DNA of 64,000 bases, taken from assembly GCF_024734895.1 (NCBI RefSeq), contig NZ_CP091430.1, positions 664,501 to 728,500 on the forward strand, in the 5' to 3' direction. The notes beneath the pieces are model-generated. The model did no database searches and was not told the DNA's origin. It saw only the letters and a program-made list of their open reading frames with translations. The position numbers and the translations under genes were made by a program. Each line of letters begins with the position of its first letter. Position 1 is the stretch's first letter. Origin of the DNA: Paenibacillus spongiae (GTDB lineage: Bacteria > Bacillota > Bacilli > Paenibacillales > Paenibacillaceae). Shown here piece by piece: positions 1-7,285 of the stretch.

Positions 1-455
1 TCGTTCTGATCGCAGACCGCAACGGCTGCGGCGTAAGCATCGTCGAACGTATCGCCGGTCAGAATCACCTCGACCTCAGGCCCTCCGAAAAATTTGACCT
101 GGCTCACCTTCTGACGGGGGGTTGTGCTCGGCATGAATATTTTGCCGGGTATGCCCAGCGCTTGACAGGAATAAGCGACGCCCTGCGCGTGATTGCCGGC
201 GCTGGCGCAGACGACCCCGCGGGATAACCGTTCCGGCGGAAGCGACTTGATCAGATGGTAGGCGCCCCGCAGCTTGAAGGAGCGGACGACCTGAAGATCC
301 TCCCGCTTCAGCAGGACGTTGCAGCCGTATCTGGCGGATAACACCCGATTATGCTGGAGCGGCGTACGCACCGCCGTTTCTTTGACGTGCATCTGCGCTT
401 GTGCGATTTCCGTCATTCCTACCCAAGATTCATTGTTGGTATGGCTATTCATCAT
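1..455 (-). CDS. ilvA: Threonine deaminase (threonine ammonia-lyase), 5' part
   Basis: This is the N-terminal part of a PLP-dependent threonine dehydratase, which makes 2-oxobutanoate from threonine as the first step of isoleucine synthesis. The gene runs off the left edge, so only about 151 residues are visible. The PLP-lysine region reads KREDLQVVRSFKLRGAY, and the phosphate-binding region CASAGNHAQGVAYSC follows, both typical of the fold type II family. The ATG at 455 is preceded by a GGAAGG ribosome site; a second ATG follows at once. A T-box leader upstream fits an amino-acid-controlled biosynthetic gene. The regulatory C-terminal domain lies outside the window, so the biosynthetic rather than catabolic assignment rests mainly on the leader. 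Confidence 0.93.
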   Translation of the reverse strand, partial: MMNSHTNNESWVGMTEIAQAQMHVKETAVRTPLQHNRVLSARYGCNVLLKREDLQVVRSFKLRGAYHLIKSLPPERLSRGVVCASAGNHAQGVAYSCQALGIPGKIFMPSTTPRQKVSQVKFFGGPEVEVILTGDTFDDAYAAAVAVCDQN

Positions 456-492
456 TTGTTAACCTTCCTTTCCCCATCTAAACCCGCATACA

Positions 493-802
493 AAAAAATC
501 CCGTCCCTGGAAAGGGACGAGATTGTGTCTCGCGTTACCACCCTACATTCCGGCCGCCTCCATCGAAAGAGATGCGTCCGGCGCTCTGCCGCGTACTAAC
601 ATACGCGCTCCGTGTAACGGCGGATACCGTCCAATGCTTATCGGTGCAGGATTAGTGGAACCTGGCCGGTTCGGCATGGCTTCTCGGGGAGGATGCGAAT
701 CGTCAGTTGACAAACATCGGCTTGCAGCAGGATGCCGACTCTCTGGAGAATGCCAGGTCTAACGCGCTTGTTCCCGTCAACGAATGTCGATCTGTCGGAA
801 TA
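493..802 (-). ncRNA. T-box riboswitch leader of ilvA
   Basis: Read on the minus strand, the leader contains the T-box core GGGTGGTAACGCG (531-543), which pairs with the tRNA acceptor end. It is followed by a hairpin GTCCCTTTCCAGGGAC and a T-run (about 493-518) acting as terminator. The 5' Stem I region includes an AGAGAGTCGG element (about 735-747). By alignment to the usual specifier context, an ATT is in the specifier position, followed by CGCATCC; an ATC lies a few bases further. Both are Ile codons, which fits a gene of isoleucine synthesis. The TGGT of the bulge suits a tRNA with discriminator A. I did not fold the RNA, so the exact specifier is inferred. Confidence 0.9.
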
Positions 803-807
803 TTCTT

Positions 808-836
808 GTTATACTCCCCTCGTTCCGAAATGTCAA
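808..836 (-). promoter_or_regulatory. SigA-type promoter of the ilvA T-box transcript
   Basis: On the minus strand TTGACA (831-836) and TATAAC (808-813) are separated by exactly 17 bases. This places the transcript start near 800, just before the T-box Stem I. Confidence 0.85.
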
Positions 837-1132
837 TCGTTATCTTCCGCGTTTATAAGGAGTTAACGAAATTTTCACCTGTGTTCGCCTATTCAACCTT
901 GCGGCCTGCTAGTATAGTAGATTATGGAAGCGTTCCCGTTTGCATGGGTGGAGAGAGATTGTGATGCTTCCGGACATGGTCGTGCGGTTAAAGAAAAGGA
1001 CGGGAGAGGATGCGCGGGGCGGGTGAACTGCAACGGCTAAGCGTTCGTCGCAGAGAATCATGCTCATATGATGTGCTGCCGCTGCAGGAAGCGGCAGGAA
1101 GGTATACCCCCAATTGATCGGAGGTTGTTCTA
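837..1132. other. Intergenic region upstream of the GyrI-like gene
   Basis: No convincing gene is visible. A GTG at 961 behind a GGAGAGAG could open a 21-residue peptide on the plus strand, but there is no other support. A TATAGT near 912 might be a -10 box with a poor -35. The site GGAGG before 1133 serves the next gene. Confidence 0.4.
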
Positions 1133-2044
1133 ATGACGGTTCAGATTAACCTTGAAGAGCTTATTCAAGTTCGGACTGCCGTAACGGAGAAGGTTCATCT
1201 CGTCGGCTTGAAGGGTGCCAACGATTATGAAGTAGAGAAGCGGATGTTCGCGGAACTAAAGGCGCGTAACGATGAGATTCCAAACCGGATCGGCGCGGAC
1301 GAGTACCTCGTCATCTTTGGCGACGGCCTTCTCGTGGCGGCGCAGGTTACCGAATTCGGCCAGCTTCCGGAGGGGATGACGGCCTATACGCTGGAGCCGG
1401 ACGAGCATGCCGTCTTCCGCTTTGAGGAGAAGCATATTTGCGCCTTCTGGGAATATTTCTGCAGCCCGGACAACCAGGCCAAGTATAACCTGAATATCGA
1501 TAAGCCCCGGTTTGAGATCTTCAAGGAAAGCCTGCAGCCGGCAGGGATGACGGAAATTTATTTTCCGACGCATGACCGGGAAGTGAAGGTGCTGGCCCTT
1601 GGCGAGCTGAAGCTGGTGGGCTTGCGGGTAATCTGCAAGAACGGAGGCGAGTACAAGACCGAAATTCCGAAAGCGGCGGCCGAGCTGAAACGGCGCATTG
1701 GCGATATTGACAGCAAGACCGAGCCTCAGCGGATGATCGGCGTGTTCGTTCCGGGCGATTACTCCCAACAGGAGGACGGCTATTGGGTATGCGTACAGGT
1801 GGATGACGTCGCATCGGTTCCGGAAGGCATGACCTCGTTGATCGTTCCTCCCCAGTCTTACGCAGTGACCCTTCATAAGGGACGGATTGATATGATTTTT
1901 CGCACGTACGAGCTGCTTCATCATTGGATCGCCGAGCACGGTTATGAGCGGATTCAGCGGTCATGGCATCTCGAAATCTATGAACAGTGGGGAACGCCCT
2001 CTGACACGGTCGAAGTGATGCTGCATGATACGATCACGGTATAG
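1133..2044 (+). CDS. Tandem GyrI-like / effector-binding domain protein
   Basis: This 303-residue protein appears to consist of two GyrI-like (bacterial transcription activator effector-binding) domains in a row. The N-terminal half (about 1-150) and the C-terminal half (about 155-303) each carry the pattern of the fold: a VxLxGL strand near the start, a PEGM turn after a conserved strand (LPEGMTAYT at about 80 and VPEGMTSLI at about 230), then a helix with a W or Y and a closing strand. No DNA-binding domain is present, so it is probably a stand-alone small-molecule or peptide binder rather than a regulator. The ATG follows a GGAGG by about 8 bases. It stands alone between intergenic gaps. 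The ligand is not predictable from the sequence. Confidence 0.72.
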   Translation: MTVQINLEELIQVRTAVTEKVHLVGLKGANDYEVEKRMFAELKARNDEIPNRIGADEYLVIFGDGLLVAAQVTEFGQLPEGMTAYTLEPDEHAVFRFEEKHICAFWEYFCSPDNQAKYNLNIDKPRFEIFKESLQPAGMTEIYFPTHDREVKVLALGELKLVGLRVICKNGGEYKTEIPKAAAELKRRIGDIDSKTEPQRMIGVFVPGDYSQQEDGYWVCVQVDDVASVPEGMTSLIVPPQSYAVTLHKGRIDMIFRTYELLHHWIAEHGYERIQRSWHLEIYEQWGTPSDTVEVMLHDTITV

Positions 2045-2201
2045 AGGCTGTTATAAGCAGCTGCTGCTAGCGAAATTTACTAGACGATAATAGAAGGACT
2101 AGGCTACTATAAACGGAGGTTGTCCGATTGTAAGATTCTTCTTATTCGGCCAATCAAGTGCAGGGCCCGCAATGCGAATTGAACTATTGGAGGGTATCAA
2201 G

Positions 2202-3422
2202 TTGAAATTGTTGAAATCATTCCGCACATGGAAAAGTTTGACCGTCTTAACGCTCGCAATGGCAGTAACACTTTCCTTTGCAACGGCAGGCATGGCTGCC
2301 CCTGCATCGGTGAATTCTTCTCCCATTCTCGTTTATGTCGAAGATGAAGAGATCGAATTCAACGTTGCGCCGGTGGTGCAATCGAATACGGTGTATGTGG
2401 AATTCCGCTCCTTGTTCGAAGCGCTAGGTTATACGGTCAATTATGATGTGAAGACCAAGTCGATTACAGGCGAGTCGAGAACGGTTAGCATCCAGATGAA
2501 GATCGGATCGAGCGATTCGCTGGTGAACGGCAAGCCGTCCGCGGTAAAGGCCAAGCCGATTGCCGTCAACGGACGTACGCTTGTGCCTCTTCGTTTTATC
2601 GGCGAAGCTTCCGGTCTCCTGGTAAACTGGAGCAAAGGGGTAGTGGAGCTGAAGTATAAAGCTCCGACGGCCGAAGACTTAGCCGGTATTAAAGCGTTGT
2701 TCGATCAGCAGGAAGCCTTCATGGCGAAGAAGGATTACAAAGGGTTCCTGTCTACCATCGACCCTTCGTCCGAGCTTCTTAACGGGCTGGAAGAGCACTT
2801 GAGCAATCAGCCGGCCGACGACGTCGCGACCGTGACCACGTTCGAAAATTTCGAGGTGGAGGAATGGTATCAGGACGAGGCAGGCGTGTGGTTCGATGCG
2901 GTAACGAAAAAATCGGGCAGCGAGGGCTTCCATCTCGACCGCACCGATGCAACGTATGCAATCGTATTCCGTGCTGCTGACGGCAGCTGGAAGCTGTATG
3001 ACATCGAAATCATAGAATCGGCTTACTTGAACGCGGAAGAGATGGTTAAGCAGGAGGCGACAGTGCCGGATGCGGAGAAGACCGCGATACTGGGTGCGGT
3101 AGAAGCTAACTTGAAGGCTCTCAACGCCGAAGATGAGGAGGCGCTGATCGCTACCTTCGATCCGGCCACCGTGGTACCGGGCTTGAAAGAAGGGTTCGCC
3201 GACTTCTTCGCGGATTACGACTTGAAGTATGCGAACGAGAAGGTTTCGATCGCCTATTACAAAGACAGCACCGCTTACGTCTATGTCGTACAAAAGATGG
3301 AAGTGATTAAGGGCGACCTGACGGGAGACCGGACTTATAACGTGTACAAATTAACGAAGGATAAAGCGGGCAAATGGCTTATCGACACGAATGCGGAAAT
3401 GTTCAAGTATGAAGAGCTGTAG
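2202..3422 (+). CDS. Secreted protein with copper amine oxidase N-terminal-like domain
   Basis: This protein of about 406 residues starts with a Sec signal peptide (hydrophobic LTVLTLAMAVTLSFATAGMA, then PAS). Next comes the stalk-like domain common in Paenibacillus secreted proteins, with the signatures VEFRSLFEALGYTVNYD and RTLVPLRFIGEASG (about residues 55-150). The C-terminal part holds two similar stretches of about 110 residues each (LFDQQEAFMAKKDYKGFLS and VEANLKALNAEDEEALIA), which look like tandem SnoaL/NTF2-like modules. I chose the TTG at 2202 because GGAGGG ends eight bases before it; an ATG at 2172 would add ten residues with no better site. It is probably a cell-surface or secreted binding protein; the ligand is unknown. 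A terminator follows. Confidence 0.75.
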   Translation: MKLLKSFRTWKSLTVLTLAMAVTLSFATAGMAAPASVNSSPILVYVEDEEIEFNVAPVVQSNTVYVEFRSLFEALGYTVNYDVKTKSITGESRTVSIQMKIGSSDSLVNGKPSAVKAKPIAVNGRTLVPLRFIGEASGLLVNWSKGVVELKYKAPTAEDLAGIKALFDQQEAFMAKKDYKGFLSTIDPSSELLNGLEEHLSNQPADDVATVTTFENFEVEEWYQDEAGVWFDAVTKKSGSEGFHLDRTDATYAIVFRAADGSWKLYDIEIIESAYLNAEEMVKQEATVPDAEKTAILGAVEANLKALNAEDEEALIATFDPATVVPGLKEGFADFFADYDLKYANEKVSIAYYKDSTAYVYVVQKMEVIKGDLTGDRTYNVYKLTKDKAGKWLIDTNAEMFKYEEL

Positions 3423-3430
3423 GGAATAGG

Positions 3431-3464
3431 AAAGGTGCGGACCCCCGGGTTCGCACCTTTGTTA
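3431..3464 (+). terminator. Rho-independent terminator
   Basis: AAGGTGCG...CGCACCTTT forms a GC-rich hairpin directly after the stop at 3422, followed by TTTGTTA. Confidence 0.8.
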
Positions 3465-3505
3465 TATCCTTATGCAAATCTTGTCGATTCAATGGGGGAT
3501 TCAGG

Positions 3506-4411
3506 GTGAAGCTAGATTCCTATAACGGACAGCTGGTCAAATTGACCATGGACAATGGCGAGGAGCTGCTTGTTCAGCCGCTTGAGCCTGAAGACAAGAA
3601 TCAGGGAACATACCGTGTGCGGTCGTTTACTGCCCGCATGCATAGCAGGTTCGACGCCGTCATCGTCTTAGAGGAGCAGCATGTCGCAGCGGTTGAGGTT
3701 ATGCCGGAGGAAATGAGGAGCGGCCTTGCCCTGACGCTTAACCATGTGCCGGATATTCTGCAAGCCTATGAATCGTTGAAGGATGTGAAGCTTCCATCCA
3801 AAGTTTCCTTCGGACGATTTAAACGGGATGACGATGCGGAGGGCGGACAGACGTCGATGTACGCCGTGGAGCTATTTTTCGATACGGACATGGATCGCTG
3901 CGTGCGCCGAAGCTGGCGGGAGCTTCATGAGCTCGGGATCTCCAGCGGCATGCACGAGATTGAGGAGCTGCGTCCGCATATAACGGTAGCGGTATACAAC
4001 GAAGTGGAGCGGATTGAGCCGCTGCTTGAGAAGGTCGGGGTTTTCATGGCGGAGCGGAAAGCAATGAGCTTGAAATTCGACGTTGTCGGCACGTTCCCGA
4101 CGACGCGCACATTGTTTCTATCCCCGACGATAACGGAGGAGCTGATTCAATTCCATGCCGACTATTACGCGCAATGCGGCGGAGAATGGATGGCTTCGGT
4201 CTCCCCGTTCTATGTACCGGGCAGCTGGAATCCGCATTGTACGCTTGCGACCAAGCTGGACGGAGAGCGGTTTATTCAAGCGGTGGCGCATGTCATGCCG
4301 CAATTTATGCCGCTGCGTGGAGAGACGGCCGAATTGGGCGTCGTGAAGCTTCACTGGAGAGAGGGACGCTGTGTAAGGAGCCCGTTAGTGAAAGCTTACA
4401 GGTTTGCATGA
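3506..4411 (+). CDS. 2H phosphoesterase superfamily protein (2'-5' RNA ligase-like) with N-terminal extension
   Basis: The C-terminal part (about 115-301) has the two H-x-T motifs of LigT/2H phosphoesterases: HIT at residues 158-160 in RPHITVAVY and HCT at 244-246 in NPHCTLATK, about 85 residues apart as expected. Such enzymes act on 2',3'-cyclic phosphates or 2'-5' RNA linkages. The first 90 or so residues form a separate beta-rich unit (LVKLTMDNGEELLVQPLEPED) that I do not recognise. They make the protein much longer than the usual 170-190 residues of the family. GTG and ATG choices: the start at 3506 follows GGGGGATTCAGG. The terminator at 4461-4513 closes the unit, so it seems to be a single-gene transcript. 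The substrate is not predictable. Confidence 0.75.
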   Translation: MKLDSYNGQLVKLTMDNGEELLVQPLEPEDKNQGTYRVRSFTARMHSRFDAVIVLEEQHVAAVEVMPEEMRSGLALTLNHVPDILQAYESLKDVKLPSKVSFGRFKRDDDAEGGQTSMYAVELFFDTDMDRCVRRSWRELHELGISSGMHEIEELRPHITVAVYNEVERIEPLLEKVGVFMAERKAMSLKFDVVGTFPTTRTLFLSPTITEELIQFHADYYAQCGGEWMASVSPFYVPGSWNPHCTLATKLDGERFIQAVAHVMPQFMPLRGETAELGVVKLHWREGRCVRSPLVKAYRFA

Positions 4412-4460
4412 TGGAACGGTAAGAGTAAGAATAGCCGGCTTAAATAAACGGCTCATGTAG

Positions 4461-4513
4461 AGACCCTGACGACCCGCTTCGGCTTAGCCGATTATGGGAC
4501 GCCGGGGTCTTTT
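4461..4513 (+). terminator. Long hairpin terminator after the 2H phosphoesterase gene
   Basis: AGACCCTGACG pairs (with G-U) to CGCCGGGGTCT, with an inner CCC-CGGC-TTA-GCCG-GGG stem, then TTTT. The rest of the gap to 4730 holds only the cre-like site and the fadF ribosome site. Confidence 0.65.
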
Positions 4514-4635
4514 GGCATTGGCCGTTGGCTCGCCAGTGTTTACCGCTCGTTGCTGTGCCGCGATATCTGCCGCACATCCCGGCTGCAGGTGCATGTTCAG
4601 ACCATGCAAGACATATACATCATTAATGGGCTGTT

Positions 4636-4650
4636 TTGTAAGCGCTTTAT
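4636..4650 (+). promoter_or_regulatory. Possible CcpA (cre) site upstream of the fad operon
   Basis: The 15 bases around TGTAAGCGCTTTAT match the cre consensus WTGNAANCGNWNNCW except for one position. It lies about 80 bases before fadF. Carbon catabolite control of beta-oxidation would make sense, but a single near-match is weak evidence. Confidence 0.35.
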
Positions 4651-4730
4651 AACTTGTCCGCAATAGGCAATCAAGCTCACAGGGCAGGAATACCGTCATC
4701 TCGATCCTGTATGACAAAGGAGGGATCCGT

Positions 4731-7226
4731 GTGGCGCAGCTTAATCCGTTCACTTCGTTAGATGCGGCACAGCTCGTACGATGGATCTTGTTTCTGGCTG
4801 TGACCGCGGCCGCGCTCCGATGGTTTGTCGCAGCAGTTATGAGGCGTGTCGGATATATCCGATTGGGCCAAATGCCGCCTCCGCCGCCTCCGCGCGCTTC
4901 GCCGGCCGATTTTCCGTTAGAAGAAGGCGAATCGGCGCAGGAGCGGAACCGGCAGAACCCGGCGCAGTTCTCCGGACAGACAGAGGGGGCAATGGGTCGG
5001 TTCCGGGGATGGGCCGCTCACGTATTCGGCCACCGGAAGCTGCTGAAGGACATCCGGAGCGGCGTCCTTCATTTGGTTCTGTTCTATGGCTTTATTGTGC
5101 TTCAACTCGGAGCGGCCGATCTGATTTGGAAAGGCTTAACCGGGTCGGCGCTCCCGATTCCCGCTTACGGGCTGTTTCTGACGATTCAGGAGGCAACCGT
5201 GCTGCTCGTGCTGGCAGCTGTTCTTTATGCGGGCTACCGCCGGTATGCCGAGCGGCTGGAACGGTTGAAGCGGGGCTGGAAACCGTCGCTTGTGCTGTGG
5301 TTTATCGGCGTGCTGATGATCACCGTTGTGATGACGCAGGCATTCGAGCGGGTGCTGGAGGCAAGGGGGGCGCCGGCGGACTCGGTCGAAGAGGCCGGCA
5401 CGGCTGCGGTCATGCAGGCCGACCATGTTTATAAGCGGGGCGGCGCGGATGCTTCTGCGGTATGGGAGCCGCTGCATCCGCTGCAGGCCATCGAGTGGCT
5501 GCAAGTGTTCATTTCGAATGATAAGAGCGGCGATGCTGCCGGGGATATAACGGCGAGCGGAGCGCCGGTATCCTCCGCGATTGCCGAAGCGCTGCTGGGG
5601 ATGGGAATTTCGCGAAGCGCAGCCGCAGCCGGTCATGAATTGTTCTGGTGGCTGCACTATGGGGTGCTGTTGGCTTTCCTCGTTTATGTGCCGCAGTCGA
5701 AGCATTTTCATATTTTGTCGGCCCCGGTTAATTTGTGGCTTCGCCGCCGCCGCCCGCCGGGAGCGCTCGCCCCGCTCGATCTGGAGGACGAGGAGGCCGA
5801 GACCTACGGGGTCGGGCAGGTCGAGCATTTTACGCAGAAGCAGCTGCTGGATCTGTATGCCTGCGTGGAATGCGGCCGCTGCACGAACGTCTGTCCCGCC
5901 TCGAATACCGGGAAGCTGCTGTCGCCGATGCATCTGATCGTGAAGCTCAGGGACCACCTGACGGAGAAGGGAGCGGCCGTAACGTCCAAATCGCCTTGGG
6001 TGCCGGCATTCGCCGCCGGCGGAACGCAGCGGGGAGCCCATGTGATGGACAGTATGATGCCGGTATGGTTCGAAGATGGAGACGCAGGTACAACGATTGC
6101 TCCGACAATGGCCGCACAGCGTCAAGCCTGGAGCAAGCAGCCGGACCTGTCGCCCGATCAGGTGGAGCTGCTCGGAGGCGTCATGACCGAGGAGGAGCTG
6201 TGGTCGTGTACGACATGCCGCAGCTGCGAAGAGCAATGTCCGGTGGGCAACGAGCATGTCGACAAGATTGTCGATATGCGCCGTTATCTCGTTCTCATGG
6301 AAGGGAGGCTTCCGACGGAGGGGCAGCGGGCTCTCCAGCATATTGAGCGCCAGGGCAATCCGTGGGGACTGCCCCGGGCAGAACGGGCGGCCTGGATCGC
6401 CGCTTACGAAGAGGAAGGCGGGAAGCCGCTCGTAACGGCGAAAGAGGCGGCTAAGAGCGGCGAACAGCCGGAGCTGCTGCTCTGGGCCGGTACGATGGGC
6501 GCATTCGATCAGCGCAGCCGGCGAGTGCTCTTCGCGCTTGTCAAGCTGCTCCAGCATGCGGATATTCCGTTCGCCGTGCTTGGCGGCGAGGAGCGCGGCT
6601 CCGGCGATACGGCCAGACGGATGGGCAACGAGATGCTGTTCCAAACGTTGTGCCGGGATAATATCGAGACGCTGTCCCGTTATGGAATCCGTCATATCGT
6701 GACGATATGTCCGCATACCTTCAATGCGATGAAGAATGAGTATCCCGATTTTGGCATGAGCGGGGACATCGTGGTGGAGCATCATACGACGTTATTGGAC
6801 CGGTATGTCGCGGAAGGCAGATTGAAGCCGGTTTATCCGCTGTCCGAGAGAATCGTATACCACGACTCCTGTTATCTGGGCCGTTATAACGGGGTATACG
6901 ATGCCCCGAGAAGGCTGCTGCGGGCAATACCCGGCGTTCAGCTGCTGGAGATGGAGCTTACCCGGCAGAACGGAATGTGCTGCGGCGCGGGCGGAGGGCT
7001 CATGTGGATGGAGGAGCGGAGCGGTACGCGGGTAAACGAGGCACGGGTCGCGCAAGCATTGGCCGTGCAGCCGACGATGATTGGCTCGGCGTGCCCCTAC
7101 TGCTTGACGATGATGGAGGATGGCGTCAAAATGCTGGCCGGGGACGAGGGCGTCCGCACGCGCGATGTTGCGGAGATGCTTGCAGATAGCGTCTTCGGAA
7201 GCGGTGATGGGAACACGAAAGCGTAA
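4731..7226 (+). CDS. fadF: FadF-like Fe-S oxidoreductase of fatty acid oxidation
   Basis: This 831-residue membrane protein probably passes electrons from acyl-CoA dehydrogenase/ETF to the quinone pool, as proposed for Bacillus FadF (YwjF). The N-terminal part (about 15-330) has several membrane segments, such as LLVLAAVLYAGY and LVLWFIGVLMITVVM. Two 4Fe-4S clusters follow: CVECGRCTNVCP near 376-387 and CTTCRSCEEQCP near 492-503. The C-terminal heterodisulfide-reductase-like half carries two cysteine-rich CCG domains (HDSCYLGRYNG, MCCGAGGG, ACPYCLTMM). The GTG start at 4731 follows AAGGAGGGA. It opens the fad operon; fadN begins about 60 bases later. Long antisense reading frames here are shadows of GC-rich codon use. 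Confidence 0.88.
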   Translation: MAQLNPFTSLDAAQLVRWILFLAVTAAALRWFVAAVMRRVGYIRLGQMPPPPPPRASPADFPLEEGESAQERNRQNPAQFSGQTEGAMGRFRGWAAHVFGHRKLLKDIRSGVLHLVLFYGFIVLQLGAADLIWKGLTGSALPIPAYGLFLTIQEATVLLVLAAVLYAGYRRYAERLERLKRGWKPSLVLWFIGVLMITVVMTQAFERVLEARGAPADSVEEAGTAAVMQADHVYKRGGADASAVWEPLHPLQAIEWLQVFISNDKSGDAAGDITASGAPVSSAIAEALLGMGISRSAAAAGHELFWWLHYGVLLAFLVYVPQSKHFHILSAPVNLWLRRRRPPGALAPLDLEDEEAETYGVGQVEHFTQKQLLDLYACVECGRCTNVCPASNTGKLLSPMHLIVKLRDHLTEKGAAVTSKSPWVPAFAAGGTQRGAHVMDSMMPVWFEDGDAGTTIAPTMAAQRQAWSKQPDLSPDQVELLGGVMTEEELWSCTTCRSCEEQCPVGNEHVDKIVDMRRYLVLMEGRLPTEGQRALQHIERQGNPWGLPRAERAAWIAAYEEEGGKPLVTAKEAAKSGEQPELLLWAGTMGAFDQRSRRVLFALVKLLQHADIPFAVLGGEERGSGDTARRMGNEMLFQTLCRDNIETLSRYGIRHIVTICPHTFNAMKNEYPDFGMSGDIVVEHHTTLLDRYVAEGRLKPVYPLSERIVYHDSCYLGRYNGVYDAPRRLLRAIPGVQLLEMELTRQNGMCCGAGGGLMWMEERSGTRVNEARVAQALAVQPTMIGSACPYCLTMMEDGVKMLAGDEGVRTRDVAEMLADSVFGSGDGNTKA

Positions 7227-7285
7227 ATGAGATTGGGCGAGGAAGAAAATCGTTAGGAATGGTTGGACAAAAGGGGGGAACGAGA

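Noticed and set aside
5136-6785. 549-codon minus-strand frame opposite fadF
   Set aside because: Antisense shadow of a well-supported Fe-S protein with conserved cysteine motifs; no site and no recognisable domain.
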